Source: G965230065 sp965230065 (lineage in GTDB: Bacteria; Bacteroidota; Bacteroidia; Cytophagales; Cyclobacteriaceae). From it: a stretch of DNA of 64,000 nt. Position numbers and translations under genes: made by a program. This document shows, piece after piece, positions 44,517 through 53,735 of this stretch; the stretch's first letter is position 1, and the number at the start of each line of letters is the position of its first letter. The stretch lies in the NCBI GenBank assembly GCA_965230065.1, contig OZ245942.1:3286001-3350000 (forward strand), in the 5' to 3' direction. Under the pieces are notes generated by a model. The model did not search any database. It had not been told where the DNA came from and was given only the letters and a program-made list of their open reading frames with translations.

Positions 44517-45265
44517 GAATAAAAACAAGTGCTAAAATATTGTTTCTGCTACTGCTGGTCGCCATTGTGATTGGCCTGGTAGAAAAAAAGCAGGACAGCC
44601 GGGTGTGTAACCAGATTGTGGTTGAAATAGACAACCGGTATGGCAATTACTTCATTGACGAGAATGAAGTGCGGGCATTGGTAACTGCCAACGGCAACGA
44701 ATACATCATAGGCCAGGACTTTGCCGATATTCCTTTAAAAAAGCTGGAACAAAGGCTGGAATCGCATAAGTATGTGCAGCAGGCCGAAGTGTACCGGGAT
44801 TTACAAGGCAACCTGATGGCAAAAGTACAGCAAAGCACGCCCATTGCCCGCATTATGCGGCAAAACGCACCCGAAGCTTATATCAGTTCAGAAGGCGAGA
44901 TTTTACCACTATCCGAGAAGTACACGGCCAGGGTGATGTTGGTCAGTGGGCCGTTTGCCGACCGGCTGGTGAGGGAGGGTATGCTTAAAGATGAAAAAAA
45001 CCAACAAATATTTGAATTACTAAAGTTTATTAACAATGATGAATTCTGGAAAGCACAAATTACCCAATTAGCCATTGACCGTAAAGGGGATATTATTATG
45101 TACCCACAGGTAGGGAAACAACAAATTGAATTTGGACAGGCGACAGATATTGAGAAGAAGTTGTCAAAACTATCTGTATTTTATCAAAAAATATTACCCT
45201 TCAAGGGATGGAATACATACAACAGGGTCAACCTAAAATACCTTAATCAAATTGTTTGTGAATAA
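44513..45265 (+). CDS. ftsQ: Cell division protein FtsQ
   Basis: A 250-residue bitopic protein with an N-terminal membrane helix (ILFLLLLVAIVIGLV, about 9-23) and a periplasmic part with POTRA-like start (IVVEIDNRYGNYFIDENEVRALV) and FtsQ-type domain (VQQAEVYRDLQGNLMAKVQQSTPIARI). It overlaps murG by ATGA. Identity rests on architecture and position; FtsQ sequences are poorly conserved. Confidence 0.88.
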   Translation: MRIKTSAKILFLLLLVAIVIGLVEKKQDSRVCNQIVVEIDNRYGNYFIDENEVRALVTANGNEYIIGQDFADIPLKKLEQRLESHKYVQQAEVYRDLQGNLMAKVQQSTPIARIMRQNAPEAYISSEGEILPLSEKYTARVMLVSGPFADRLVREGMLKDEKNQQIFELLKFINNDEFWKAQITQLAIDRKGDIIMYPQVGKQQIEFGQATDIEKKLSKLSVFYQKILPFKGWNTYNRVNLKYLNQIVCE

Positions 45266-45275
45266 CTATTAAGAC

Positions 45276-46595
45276 ATGCAACAAGAAGACAAAATTGTAG
45301 TCGGACTCGACATTGGTACCACAAAAATATGTGTGGTGGTAGGTCGTAAAAATGAGTTTGGTAAACTCGAGGTACTTGGCATGGGGAACACGGTTTCTGA
45401 TGGTGTTACCCGGGGCATTGTATCCAACATTGAAAAAACAGTGCATGCTATCAGAAAAGCTGTGCATGAAGCTGAAAGACAATCCGGTATCGATATCCGG
45501 GTGGTGAATGTGGGTATTGCCGGGCAGCACATCAAAAGTGCCGTGCACCACGGAAGTATTACCCGGGATACCAACCACGATGAAATCACAGTACAGGATG
45601 TAAACCGTCTCACCAATGACATGTACCGCATCGTTACCCCTCCGGGCAATGAAATCATCCATGTAATGCCCCAACTGTATACGGTTGACTACGAAGAAGA
45701 TATTGTGGATCCCGTAGGCATGTCTGGGGTACGCCTGGAAGCTGATTTTCATGTAATCACTGCCAAAACCAATGCCATCCGCAATGTAAAGAAATGTGTA
45801 GAGCGGGCCGGGCTGGAAATAGAAGACCTCATTTTGGAACCTCTGGCCTCCAGCCTGGCTTCGTTGAGCAAGGAAGAAAAAGAAGCCGGTGTGTGTTTGA
45901 TAGATATTGGGGGCGGAACCACCGACCTGGCCATCTTCCACGAAAATATCATACGGCATACCAAAGTGATTCCTTTGGGCGGAAACATCATTACCAAAGA
46001 CATCAAAGATGGATGCTCGGTATTGTACGGCCAGGCCGAATTGCTGAAAACCAAATTTGGAAAAGCCATTGCCGAAGAAGCCAACCACAACGAGATTGTT
46101 TCTATTCCCGGGTTGCGCGACCGTCCGCCAACAGAAATATCCCTCAAAAACCTGGCTTCTATCATAGAGGCCCGTATGCAGGATATTTTTGAAATGGTGC
46201 ATGCCGAAATCATCACTTCTGGATACGACGACAAGCTTTCGGCTGGTATCGTAATCACCGGGGGCGGGGCACAACTGCAAGGCGTTCGCCAATTGTGCGA
46301 ATACATGACCGGCATTGATGCCCGCATTGGTTACCCGAACGAGCACCTGGGCAAGAGCCGGACAGAAACCATGAAAAGCCCTATGTTTGCTACTTCTGTA
46401 GGGTTGGTGCTGGCTGGTTACAAAGCCATTGACGAGCGTAACAGGTACATGAAATTACAAAACCATGTGTCTCCTTCTGCGGGTGAGAATACGCGCAAAC
46501 ATCCGAGAAAAGGCGAAGGCACTTTCTTCTCCACAATCATGGAGAAAACCCGCAATTTATTTATAGATGAAGATCTTGACGATAAAGATGCGTAA
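45276..46595 (+). CDS. ftsA: Cell division protein FtsA
   Basis: A 439-residue actin-like ATPase that ties FtsZ to the membrane. It has the phosphate-1 motif VVGLDIGTTKICVVVG (about 8-23), the phosphate-2 region CLIDIGGGTTDLAIF (about 207-221) and the adenosine motif IVITGGGAQLQGV (about 326-338). The C-terminus has the basic amphipathic tail FFSTIMEKTRNLF, the likely membrane-targeting helix. Confidence 0.95.
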   Translation: MQQEDKIVVGLDIGTTKICVVVGRKNEFGKLEVLGMGNTVSDGVTRGIVSNIEKTVHAIRKAVHEAERQSGIDIRVVNVGIAGQHIKSAVHHGSITRDTNHDEITVQDVNRLTNDMYRIVTPPGNEIIHVMPQLYTVDYEEDIVDPVGMSGVRLEADFHVITAKTNAIRNVKKCVERAGLEIEDLILEPLASSLASLSKEEKEAGVCLIDIGGGTTDLAIFHENIIRHTKVIPLGGNIITKDIKDGCSVLYGQAELLKTKFGKAIAEEANHNEIVSIPGLRDRPPTEISLKNLASIIEARMQDIFEMVHAEIITSGYDDKLSAGIVITGGGAQLQGVRQLCEYMTGIDARIGYPNEHLGKSRTETMKSPMFATSVGLVLAGYKAIDERNRYMKLQNHVSPSAGENTRKHPRKGEGTFFSTIMEKTRNLFIDEDLDDKDA

Positions 46596-46625
46596 ATGAG
46601 TTTTCACTAAAAAAATTAAAACATT

Positions 46626-48110
46626 ATGGCTACAGGTAAATATAAGTTTGAGCTTCCCCCACAAAAAAAGTCCATCATCAAGGTAATTGGCGTAGGTGGG
46701 GGAGGAAATAATGCGGTTAACCACATGTTTCACCAGGGTATCAAAGATGTAGAGTTCATCGTGTGTAATACTGACGCACAAGCCCTGGAGACCAGTCCAG
46801 TGCAAATCAAACTGCAAATTGGCGAGAACGGTTTGGGGGCAGGTGCCAATCCCGAACAAGGCAGGGATGCCGCTATCGAGAGCCGGGAGGAAATCAAGGA
46901 ATTACTTTGTCAAAATACCAAAATGCTGTTCATCACAGCTGGTATGGGTGGTGGTACCGGTACCGGGGCAGCTCCCGAAATTGCCAAAATCGCCCGGGAA
47001 CTGGACATCCTCACGGTGGGTATCGTCACTATGCCGTTTGGCTTTGAAGGAAAACCCAAGTATGCCAGGGCTGAAGCCGGCATCAAGGAATTAAAGCAAT
47101 ACTGTGATACCGTGCTGGTCATCCTGAATGACAAGCTGCGGGAAGTCTTCAGTAACCTCACCATGAGTAATGCCTTTTCGCAAGCTGACAATGTACTCAC
47201 GACGGCTGCCAAAAGTATTGCCGAAATCATTACTGTTCCCGGTTACATCAACGTTGACTTTGAAGATGTGAGAACGGTAATGGCCAAGTCGGGCACGGCC
47301 GTAATGGGTTCTTCTACTTCAGAAGGAGAACACAGGGCCAGAAGGGCTGCAGAAGAATCTTTGTCATCGCCCCTGCTCAACAATGTGAACATTCATGGCG
47401 CGGAAAAGATATTGCTTTCTATTCGTTCGGGCATTGAAAATGAGCTTTCTATGGAAGAACTGGATGAAATCACCAATTACATTCAGCAACGGGCCGGTGA
47501 TAATGCCGAGGTGATCTTTGGCCATGGTATTGACGAAACCCTGGGCCAAGGCGTAAGTGTAACCGTAATTGCCACCGGCTTTGATGTGGAAGGCGCTGAA
47601 GAAGAAGACAGTACCAATACCAAAAAAGTATATGACCTGAACTCCAACAAGGTAGTAAGAAAAGAGGAGTCTGATGAGCAACCTGCGTCGGGTTTTGCAG
47701 CAAATTCCCCTGCCGATGAGGAGCCATATGAGGCTGACGAATGCTACAACATTGGTGATAAAGACATACGTTTTGACCTGGAAGGCCCTTACGAAACATC
47801 GAGTGAAGATGAAGAGCCTTATTACGATACCACGGAAGCATTGCAGCAAAAAAGGGAAGCATTGCGCAAGGCAGCCCAGGAGCGGATAAAAATGCTCAAA
47901 GGCGTAAAATCTTCCTATCAATATGAAAACAATGTGGAAGAAGAAGTATTGCGCGAAAAAATAGAAAGCCCTGCTTACAAACGCAGAAAAGTACAGTTAC
48001 AGGAGATTGTTACTTCAGATGAACATCACATTTCCAGGTATACCCTGGATAGTGAAACTGGAAGTATTATCTCTAACCAAAACCGATTTTTGCATGATAA
48101 GCCCTGTTAA
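46626..48110 (+). CDS. ftsZ: Cell division protein FtsZ
   Basis: A 494-residue tubulin-like GTPase forming the division ring. It has VIGVGGGGNNAVNHM (about 21-35), the tubulin signature GMGGGTGTGAAPEIA (about 105-119) and NVDFEDVRTVM. The GTPase core ends near residue 325. A long acidic linker with Glu/Asp and Tyr-rich stretches follows, then a C-terminal tail ending NRFLHDKPC. Many Bacteroidota FtsZ tails end FLHDNVD, so the last residues here differ. Confidence 0.96.
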   Translation: MATGKYKFELPPQKKSIIKVIGVGGGGNNAVNHMFHQGIKDVEFIVCNTDAQALETSPVQIKLQIGENGLGAGANPEQGRDAAIESREEIKELLCQNTKMLFITAGMGGGTGTGAAPEIAKIARELDILTVGIVTMPFGFEGKPKYARAEAGIKELKQYCDTVLVILNDKLREVFSNLTMSNAFSQADNVLTTAAKSIAEIITVPGYINVDFEDVRTVMAKSGTAVMGSSTSEGEHRARRAAEESLSSPLLNNVNIHGAEKILLSIRSGIENELSMEELDEITNYIQQRAGDNAEVIFGHGIDETLGQGVSVTVIATGFDVEGAEEEDSTNTKKVYDLNSNKVVRKEESDEQPASGFAANSPADEEPYEADECYNIGDKDIRFDLEGPYETSSEDEEPYYDTTEALQQKREALRKAAQERIKMLKGVKSSYQYENNVEEEVLREKIESPAYKRRKVQLQEIVTSDEHHISRYTLDSETGSIISNQNRFLHDKPC

Positions 48111-48170
48111 CTCTCAGGGTATGCAAAAGGTGATGTTTTAACTTTCTCATTTACACTGAGAGAATTCCAG

Positions 48171-48214
48171 CACATGGCTACTACGGCAGATCAATGCTTT
48201 GGTAGCCATATGTG
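48171..48214. terminator. Imperfect hairpin after ftsZ
   Basis: CACATGGCTAC (48171-48181) pairs with GTAGCC plus ATGTG (48202-48214) with a 2-base bulge and 20-base loop, in the gap between convergent ftsZ and the FMN reductase gene. No T-run. A weaker CTCTCAG/CTGAGAG pair flanks 48112-48163. A terminator role is a guess. Confidence 0.35.
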
Positions 48215-48256
48215 TTTAATGAGCATTTAGCAGTTAAAGCGCTTTAAACCATTGTT

Positions 48257-48781
48257 TTAAAAATCTAAAAACTGCTGCACCTGATCTTCTATGAGCTGGT
48301 TGTAGAAAGGCTCGGTAATGGTGCCATTTTTCAGGTGGTTCTGGATGCGTGATAGTTTGGGCTTGAGGGCCAGCACATGCATGCCCAGATAATTGAAAAT
48401 GTCGGTAAGGTGGCTCAGGGCCAGGCCACCGCCCTGCACACCAGCAGAATGCCCTACCAAAGCGCACTTTTTATTCTTGAAACTGTCGGGATATTTCAGC
48501 CCATCGATAAAAGCCTTCAGCACGCCCGGAAAAGAACCATTGTATTCGGGAATAACGAAGATAAATTTTTTATGTGTTTCTATTACCTCCCTGAATCTGT
48601 TAAAACCTTCGTTTTTCCCGGCCAGGTTATACAAAGCAGAGTTTGTAAAGTCAGTGGGAAGCTCCGAGAGGTCGAGGATTTGGGTTTGTTCCTGCTTTTC
48701 TTCAATAATGCCCTGGTAATATTCGGCAATTACCCGGGAGGTTGATTTCTTTTTATTAGTGCCTACTACGATGACGATCAT
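48257..48781 (-). CDS. NADPH-dependent FMN reductase family protein
   Basis: A 174-residue flavodoxin-fold oxidoreductase. It has GTNKKKSTSRVIAEYY near the start (FMN phosphate loop), VIPEYNGSFPGVLKAFID (about 76-93), the family hallmark PEYNGS, and KKCALVGHSAGVQGGGLAL (about 103-121). It may reduce quinones, azo compounds or FMN. It is monocistronic and convergent with ftsZ. Confidence 0.9.
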   Translation of the reverse strand: MIVIVVGTNKKKSTSRVIAEYYQGIIEEKQEQTQILDLSELPTDFTNSALYNLAGKNEGFNRFREVIETHKKFIFVIPEYNGSFPGVLKAFIDGLKYPDSFKNKKCALVGHSAGVQGGGLALSHLTDIFNYLGMHVLALKPKLSRIQNHLKNGTITEPFYNQLIEDQVQQFLDF

Positions 48782-48938
48782 TCAGGAAAAATACATTTTT
48801 GTTGCACAATTGTCAGGTGTTCCGCATAAAAACATGCCAATATGAACGTTATTTGTATAACCTTGTAGTATGGTTACATTCTTGTAAGACCATATAGTAA
48901 GGGATATCTCAAACCCCGTTTCACATATTCTCCAGTGG

Positions 48939-49988
48939 ATGAATACACAAAAATACTTTTTTCTGATAACTTTTTGTTGGGGCATTTGTTTTTTACAGGC
49001 AAAAGCACAAACAGGCAGTAATCATTCACTGGATTTTGTAAACATGAGTACGCATGCCAAGCTTACGGCCCTGGGCAGTGTGAATGTTTCTTCCATGATA
49101 GATTCGGCAGGTTCAGACCCACAAATGTTTATGTACAACCCGGCACTGATAGGCCCGGGGGCTTCGGGTAACCTGTCCATGAGCTATATGCCTTATTATG
49201 CCGGTATCAACCAGGCCAGCCTGAGTTATGTACACCATCATCAGAAATATGGAACCTGGGCGGCAGGTTTACAATACCTGGACTACGGAGATTTTGACGG
49301 ATTTGATGCCTCAGGTTTGCCGGCCGGAGAGTTTACTGCCCAATCGTATGCCTTCGTACTGAACCACGTACACCAGCAGGGGAACTTCCACATGGGTGCA
49401 AACCTGAAAGTGGCTGTTTCCAGTATCAGTGGGTATACTGCTTCAGCCATACTGATGGATCTGGGCGGCACATTCCGGCATCCCACCCAGGATTTTACGG
49501 TAGGGCTGGTTATCAGCAATTTGGGTTTTTATATGCAAGATTTTACAGAAAGCAGCAATAGCCGCCTGCCCATGGATGTGCGCCTGGGGCTGTCTTTTAA
49601 ACCCCAACACATGCCTTTTCGTTTCTCCATCACAGGGCACAAACTGCTCAGGGACCGGGATGATTATTTTGTGAATGATGGCAGTGGCGGACAAGGAGAA
49701 AATATCGGGGAAGTAAGTACACTTGACAAAATTTTCCGGCATCTTACTTTTGGCGGGGAAATTTTGTTGGGAGAGAATTTTCATCTCAGGGCAGGATATA
49801 ATAATTTGATCCGGAGCGGGTTGCGCATACCACAAACCGCCGGGGGGGCTGGACTTTCCTACGGTTTTATGGTGCGTATAAAAATGTTTATGTTTGAATT
49901 TGCCAGGACTTCCCACCACGTGAGCGGAGGTTTTAGCCATTTTACATTAACAACAGATATAGAACGATTGATAAAAAAGCGAAACTAG
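48939..49988 (+). CDS. porQ: Type IX secretion system protein PorQ
   Basis: A 349-residue outer-membrane beta-barrel protein with signal peptide (FFLITFCWGICFLQAKAQ). The start LDFVNMSTHAKLTALGSVNVS and the MFMYNPALIGP motif are typical of the PorP/PorV/PorQ-like barrels, and the overall match is to PorQ, a T9SS component that works with PorU/PorV/PorZ in cargo attachment. It lies 8 bases before hslU and may be co-transcribed with it. Confidence 0.85.
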   Translation: MNTQKYFFLITFCWGICFLQAKAQTGSNHSLDFVNMSTHAKLTALGSVNVSSMIDSAGSDPQMFMYNPALIGPGASGNLSMSYMPYYAGINQASLSYVHHHQKYGTWAAGLQYLDYGDFDGFDASGLPAGEFTAQSYAFVLNHVHQQGNFHMGANLKVAVSSISGYTASAILMDLGGTFRHPTQDFTVGLVISNLGFYMQDFTESSNSRLPMDVRLGLSFKPQHMPFRFSITGHKLLRDRDDYFVNDGSGGQGENIGEVSTLDKIFRHLTFGGEILLGENFHLRAGYNNLIRSGLRIPQTAGGAGLSYGFMVRIKMFMFEFARTSHHVSGGFSHFTLTTDIERLIKKRN

Positions 49989-49996
49989 AAAATTAT

Positions 49997-51418
49997 ATGT
50001 TGGAAGAAAACAAATATTTAACACCACGGCAAATAGTAACCGAACTTGACAAGTACATTGTTGGGCAGAAGGATGCGAAAAAGAACGTAGCCATCGCACT
50101 GCGTAATCGCTGGAGGCGGATGAGTGTGCCCGAAGAAATGCAGAATGAAATCATTCCCAACAATATCCTGATGATCGGCTCTACCGGTGTGGGAAAAACC
50201 GAAATTGCCCGCCGCCTGGCCAGGGTGGCTGATGCCCCTTTTACCAAAGTAGAGGCTTCTAAATTTACCGAAGTGGGCTATGTAGGCCGCGATGTGGAAA
50301 GCATGGTGCGCGACCTGGTAGAGCAATCAGTAAACATGGTGAAAGAACGCAAGCAGGAAGAGGTAAAGGAAAAGGCCGCCGTGATTGTAGAAGATATTAT
50401 CCTGGATGCCCTCATCCCCCCGGTGCGGAATAAGTCTATTCAAACTCGGTCTACCACTGAATATGCGGAAGATGCTGACAAAACGCCGGAAAATGATGCC
50501 GAACTGAACGAAAGGACCCGGGAAAGGTTCCGCGAGAAAATCAGGAATGGCGACCTGGACGACCGAAAAATAGAAATCAATATACGGCAAAACGCCGGCC
50601 CCAATGTGGGCATGGTAGGCGGGGGCATGATGGACGAAGTAACCATGATGAACCTGCAGGAAATGATTTCGGGCATGATGCCCAAGCGGGACAAAAAACG
50701 CAAGGTAACCATTGGCGAGGCCAAGAAAATATTGCTGGAAGAAGAAGCCGCCAAGCTCATCGATATGGATGAGGTGAAAGAAGAAGCCATTCAAAAAGCT
50801 GAAAACACAGGCATCATCTTTATTGATGAGATTGACAAAGTAGCCTCTGGCGCAGGCCGGCAAGGCGGTGGAGGCAGTGGCGGTGGCCCCGATGTAAGCC
50901 GCGAAGGCGTACAGCGCGACCTGCTTCCCATTGTGGAAGGCAGTGCCGTGAATACCAAATACGGCATCATGCACACCGACCATGTGTTGTTTATCGCAGC
51001 CGGGGCTTTTCATGTATCCAAGCCTTCCGATATGATTCCTGAGTTGCAGGGGCGTTTCCCCATTCGTGTGGAGTTGGACAACCTGACCAAGGAAGATTTC
51101 CTGCAGATTTTGAAAGAGCCCAAAAACGCCCTCACCAAGCAGTACGAAGCCCTGTTTGCCGCGGAAAACGTGTCCATCATTTTCCAGGAAGATGCCCTGG
51201 AAGAAATTGCCGACATCGCTTTTCAGGTAAATACTGAGGTGGAAAACATAGGCGCACGTCGGTTGCACACCGTCATGAGCCATTTGCTCAACGATTTCCT
51301 GTACGATGTGCCCGACCTCATTGAGCCTAACGCCAAACTGAGCGTAAACCGGGAAATGGTGCAGGAGCGCCTCGCCGACCTGGTCAAAAACAAAGATTTG
51401 AGCCAGTATATTTTATAA
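49997..51418 (+). CDS. hslU: ATP-dependent protease ATPase subunit HslU
   Basis: A 473-residue AAA+ unfoldase: LTPRQIVTELDKYIVGQKDAKK at the start, Walker A GSTGVGKTEIARRLA (about 55-69), intermediate domain (about 110-245), Walker B IIFIDEIDKVASG (about 273-285), DVSREGVQRDLLPIVEG (about 298-314) and C-terminal LSQYIL, the tail that docks into HslV. A Gly-rich loop (GRQGGGGSGGGP) precedes DVSREG. hslV is not adjacent. Confidence 0.96.
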   Translation: MLEENKYLTPRQIVTELDKYIVGQKDAKKNVAIALRNRWRRMSVPEEMQNEIIPNNILMIGSTGVGKTEIARRLARVADAPFTKVEASKFTEVGYVGRDVESMVRDLVEQSVNMVKERKQEEVKEKAAVIVEDIILDALIPPVRNKSIQTRSTTEYAEDADKTPENDAELNERTRERFREKIRNGDLDDRKIEINIRQNAGPNVGMVGGGMMDEVTMMNLQEMISGMMPKRDKKRKVTIGEAKKILLEEEAAKLIDMDEVKEEAIQKAENTGIIFIDEIDKVASGAGRQGGGGSGGGPDVSREGVQRDLLPIVEGSAVNTKYGIMHTDHVLFIAAGAFHVSKPSDMIPELQGRFPIRVELDNLTKEDFLQILKEPKNALTKQYEALFAAENVSIIFQEDALEEIADIAFQVNTEVENIGARRLHTVMSHLLNDFLYDVPDLIEPNAKLSVNREMVQERLADLVKNKDLSQYIL

Positions 51419-51423
51419 AAGAG

Positions 51424-51448
51424 AGCAGCCTTCGGGGCTGCTTTTTTT
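51424..51448 (+). terminator. Rho-independent terminator after hslU
   Basis: AGCAGCC (51424-51430), loop TTCGG, GGCTGCT (51436-51442) and then a run of T to 51448. A compact, strong terminator 5 bases after the hslU stop. Confidence 0.92.
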
Positions 51449-51495
51449 ATGAATGTAGTTCACTTTCTCGTATTTTAGTAAAACAAATTCAGAAT

Positions 51496-52092
51496 ATGGG
51501 ATTTACTTATGATATGGAAACCTTTGTAATAAATACCTCAGCCTTCGGACAATTAACCGACGAGCAGTTTTTTGACTTCTGTCAGCAAAACCGTGATTTG
51601 CGCATGGAAAGAACGGCTGATGGACAAATTATTATCATGACACCAACTGGAGGAATTACAGGCAATAGAAACAGTGAAATATCCAGGCAATTAGCCAATT
51701 GGAATGTCCAATATAAAAAAGGCGTAACCTTTGACTCTTCCGCCGGCTTTACCCTGCCCGACACATCGGTGCTTTCTCCCGATGCTTCCTGGATGAGCAA
51801 AGAAAGATGGGAGGCATTGTCAATAGAACAACAGGAAAAGTTCCCCCCTTTGTGCCCTGATTTTGTAATAGAATTACGTTCAAAGACAGATAACCTTACT
51901 GAGTTGCAAAAGAAAATGACCGCCTGGATACAAAATGGCTGTCAGCTTGCCTGGCTGATTGATCCTGAAAATGAACAGGTGTTTATTTACAAACCTGGTA
52001 GAGAAGAGGAAAAAGAAGCAGGTTTTGACAATACACTTTCTGGAGAAGATGTGCTTCCGGGTTTTAGTTTTGATTTACAAGTGATCATATAA
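51496..52092 (+). CDS. Uma2 family (DUF820) putative endonuclease
   Basis: A 198-residue PD-(D/E)XK-fold protein with DTSVLSPDASWMSKERW (about 92-108) and CPDFVIELRSKTDNLTELQKKMTAWIQNG (about 116-144), the Uma2 core in which SPDAS and ELRSKTD carry the nuclease residues. Function of the family is unclear; it is common in Cyanobacteria and Bacteroidota. It lies 16 bases upstream of the class D beta-lactamase gene. Confidence 0.88.
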   Translation: MGFTYDMETFVINTSAFGQLTDEQFFDFCQQNRDLRMERTADGQIIIMTPTGGITGNRNSEISRQLANWNVQYKKGVTFDSSAGFTLPDTSVLSPDASWMSKERWEALSIEQQEKFPPLCPDFVIELRSKTDNLTELQKKMTAWIQNGCQLAWLIDPENEQVFIYKPGREEEKEAGFDNTLSGEDVLPGFSFDLQVII

Positions 52093-52107
52093 TAACCTTA
52101 CCATTCT

Positions 52108-52932
52108 ATGAAATTGAACAGATTCATTTTATTCCACAGTCAGGCATCAATCGCTCTATTAATACTCTTGTTTTTCCTGAATAGTTGCCAACTCCAAAGC
52201 AAAGAAACAACCATGGGCTTTAAGCATTATTTTGATGAATACAACGTAACAGGCGGTTTTGTACTGTACGATTTGCAACAAGACGAATATATCCGGTATA
52301 ATCCTGACCGTTGCAACCAGCCCACCATTCCCGCTTCTACTTTCAAAATTTTCAACTCTATGGTTTGTCTGGAAACAGGCGTGATTGAAGATGCCAGCTC
52401 TATCATTAAATGGGACAGCGTGGAAAGCTGGAATGAAAACTGGAACCGCGACCATACGTTGCAGTCGGCCTTCCATAGTTCATGCGTGCCCTGCTACCAG
52501 CAACTGGCCCGGAAGGTGGGGGAAGAGCGCATGCAATTTTACATTGACCAAAACCAGTACGGCAACCAGGATATTTCGGGTGGTATAGATATGTTTTGGC
52601 TCACCGGTAACCTGCGCATTTCACCCAACGAGCAGGTAGCAATGTTAAAAAAGCTGTATCACAACGAACTGGCATTTTCTGAAAGAACCATGCATATTGT
52701 GAAAGAAATGATGGTAATGGAGCAGGAAAACGCCTATACCCTGCGTGGAAAAACCGGATGGGCTACTATTGATGAAATAGATTACGGCTGGTTTGTTGGT
52801 TACATAGAAAAAGAGGAAAACGTATACTTTTTTGCCACCAATATCAGCACAGAGAATGTACAGAATTCTTTTGCAAAGGCCCGGAAAGATATTTCTCTCC
52901 ATATCCTGAAAGAACTGAAAATTGTTGAATAG
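52108..52932 (+). CDS. Class D beta-lactamase (OXA-like), lipoprotein
   Basis: A 274-residue serine beta-lactamase homolog with a lipoprotein signal (LLILLFFLNSC, Cys about 27). Class D motifs are complete: Ser77-Thr-Phe-Lys80 in PASTFKIFNS (the Lys normally carbamylated), Ser125-Cys-Val127 in SSCVPCYQQLAR, FWLTGNLRISPNEQV with the Trp-Leu pair, KTGWA (about 214-218) and YGWFVGY. It probably hydrolyses beta-lactams in the periplasm. It appears to be a resident chromosomal gene: no mobile element is adjacent and codon use looks like its neighbours. Confidence 0.9.
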   Translation: MKLNRFILFHSQASIALLILLFFLNSCQLQSKETTMGFKHYFDEYNVTGGFVLYDLQQDEYIRYNPDRCNQPTIPASTFKIFNSMVCLETGVIEDASSIIKWDSVESWNENWNRDHTLQSAFHSSCVPCYQQLARKVGEERMQFYIDQNQYGNQDISGGIDMFWLTGNLRISPNEQVAMLKKLYHNELAFSERTMHIVKEMMVMEQENAYTLRGKTGWATIDEIDYGWFVGYIEKEENVYFFATNISTENVQNSFAKARKDISLHILKELKIVE

Positions 52933-52995
52933 CCCCTCACTTTCCAATCTAAGCTGAAAAAGTGTATTTTTAGCATAGAATTTTACGGTAGGTGT

Positions 52996-53592
52996 ATGTA
53001 TAAAATATTACTGCTATTCCTTTTTGTCAGCATCCATCCATTGGTTTATGGGCAGGAAGACACGGTGGTTATTTTTAAATTATGGCATGAAAATGATTCC
53101 TTACAATGGGAAGATTACAAAGTAACGCATAAAAAGAAAATACTCAAGAACGGGTTTATGGTAGATGCTACCACCTCTTACCAATACAGGTTTTTCCCCG
53201 GAAACTGGCGGGAGTATGATTGCATCAACGTGGCCACGCTCTTTGTCTTCGGAAGCTCATGGGTAGAAGACACCATCGACCATGCAATTTTAGAACATGA
53301 AAGGGTGCATTTTGACATCGCTGAATTGTATGCCCGAAAGTTGAGAAAAGCGTTATTTTCCTTATACAGGAAGCAAATTAAAAACCACACAGCATACACT
53401 AATAAAATTGACAGCTTATTTGCTGCCGGTAAGCAATTTCAGGAAACCTATGACCTGGAAACGTATTACGGGCAAAATGAAAGTGTACAACAGGTTTGGA
53501 AAGACCACATTCGCTACGAACTACGCCATTTAGATGATTATTCATTTGAGAAGATGAAACAAAGGTGTAGGAAAGCCTCTTGGCCTGATTAA
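52996..53592 (+). CDS. Secreted DUF922-like putative metallopeptidase
   Basis: A 198-residue protein with signal peptide (ILLLFLFVSIHPLVYGQ). It carries LEHERVHFDIAELYARKLRKAL (about residues 98-119), an HExxH-type zinc motif in the context typical of DUF922. The rest has a WEDYK opening also seen in this family. Substrate unknown. It is monocistronic, after a 63-base gap. Confidence 0.8.
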   Translation: MYKILLLFLFVSIHPLVYGQEDTVVIFKLWHENDSLQWEDYKVTHKKKILKNGFMVDATTSYQYRFFPGNWREYDCINVATLFVFGSSWVEDTIDHAILEHERVHFDIAELYARKLRKALFSLYRKQIKNHTAYTNKIDSLFAAGKQFQETYDLETYYGQNESVQQVWKDHIRYELRHLDDYSFEKMKQRCRKASWPD

Positions 53593-53659
53593 CATTTTTT
53601 TACTTGTTGTACTAACTTTTAGCCAGGTAACATATATAATTCCACTTTTATTTCAACCA

Positions 53660-53667
53660 TAACTTTG
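53660..53667 (+). promoter_or_regulatory. Candidate -7 element before hmgA
   Basis: TAACTTTG followed by T matches TAnnTTTG, 68 bases before the hmgA start. The -33 position is not clear. Confidence 0.4.
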
Positions 53668-53686
53668 TTAGCTTCGTATATTAAGC

Positions 53687-53703
53687 ATACTAATGGTTAG
53701 TAT
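53687..53703. promoter_or_regulatory. Candidate MarR-type operator before hmgA
   Basis: A perfect ATACTAA/TTAGTAT inverted repeat with a 3-base centre, about 20 bases past the -7 element and 33 bases before the hmgA start. Size and symmetry suit a MarR-family dimer, and a marR gene lies in the same cluster. Confidence 0.4.
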
Positions 53704-53735
53704 AACAAGTATATTTTGCTTTAACCCAATAAGCT

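Noticed and set aside
45243..46346. A 367-codon minus-strand frame opposite ftsA.
   Set aside because: Antisense shadow; ftsA is unmistakable on the other strand.
50327..51283. A 318-codon minus-strand frame opposite hslU.
   Set aside because: Antisense shadow created by codon bias of hslU; rich in His, Gly and Phe without domain features.
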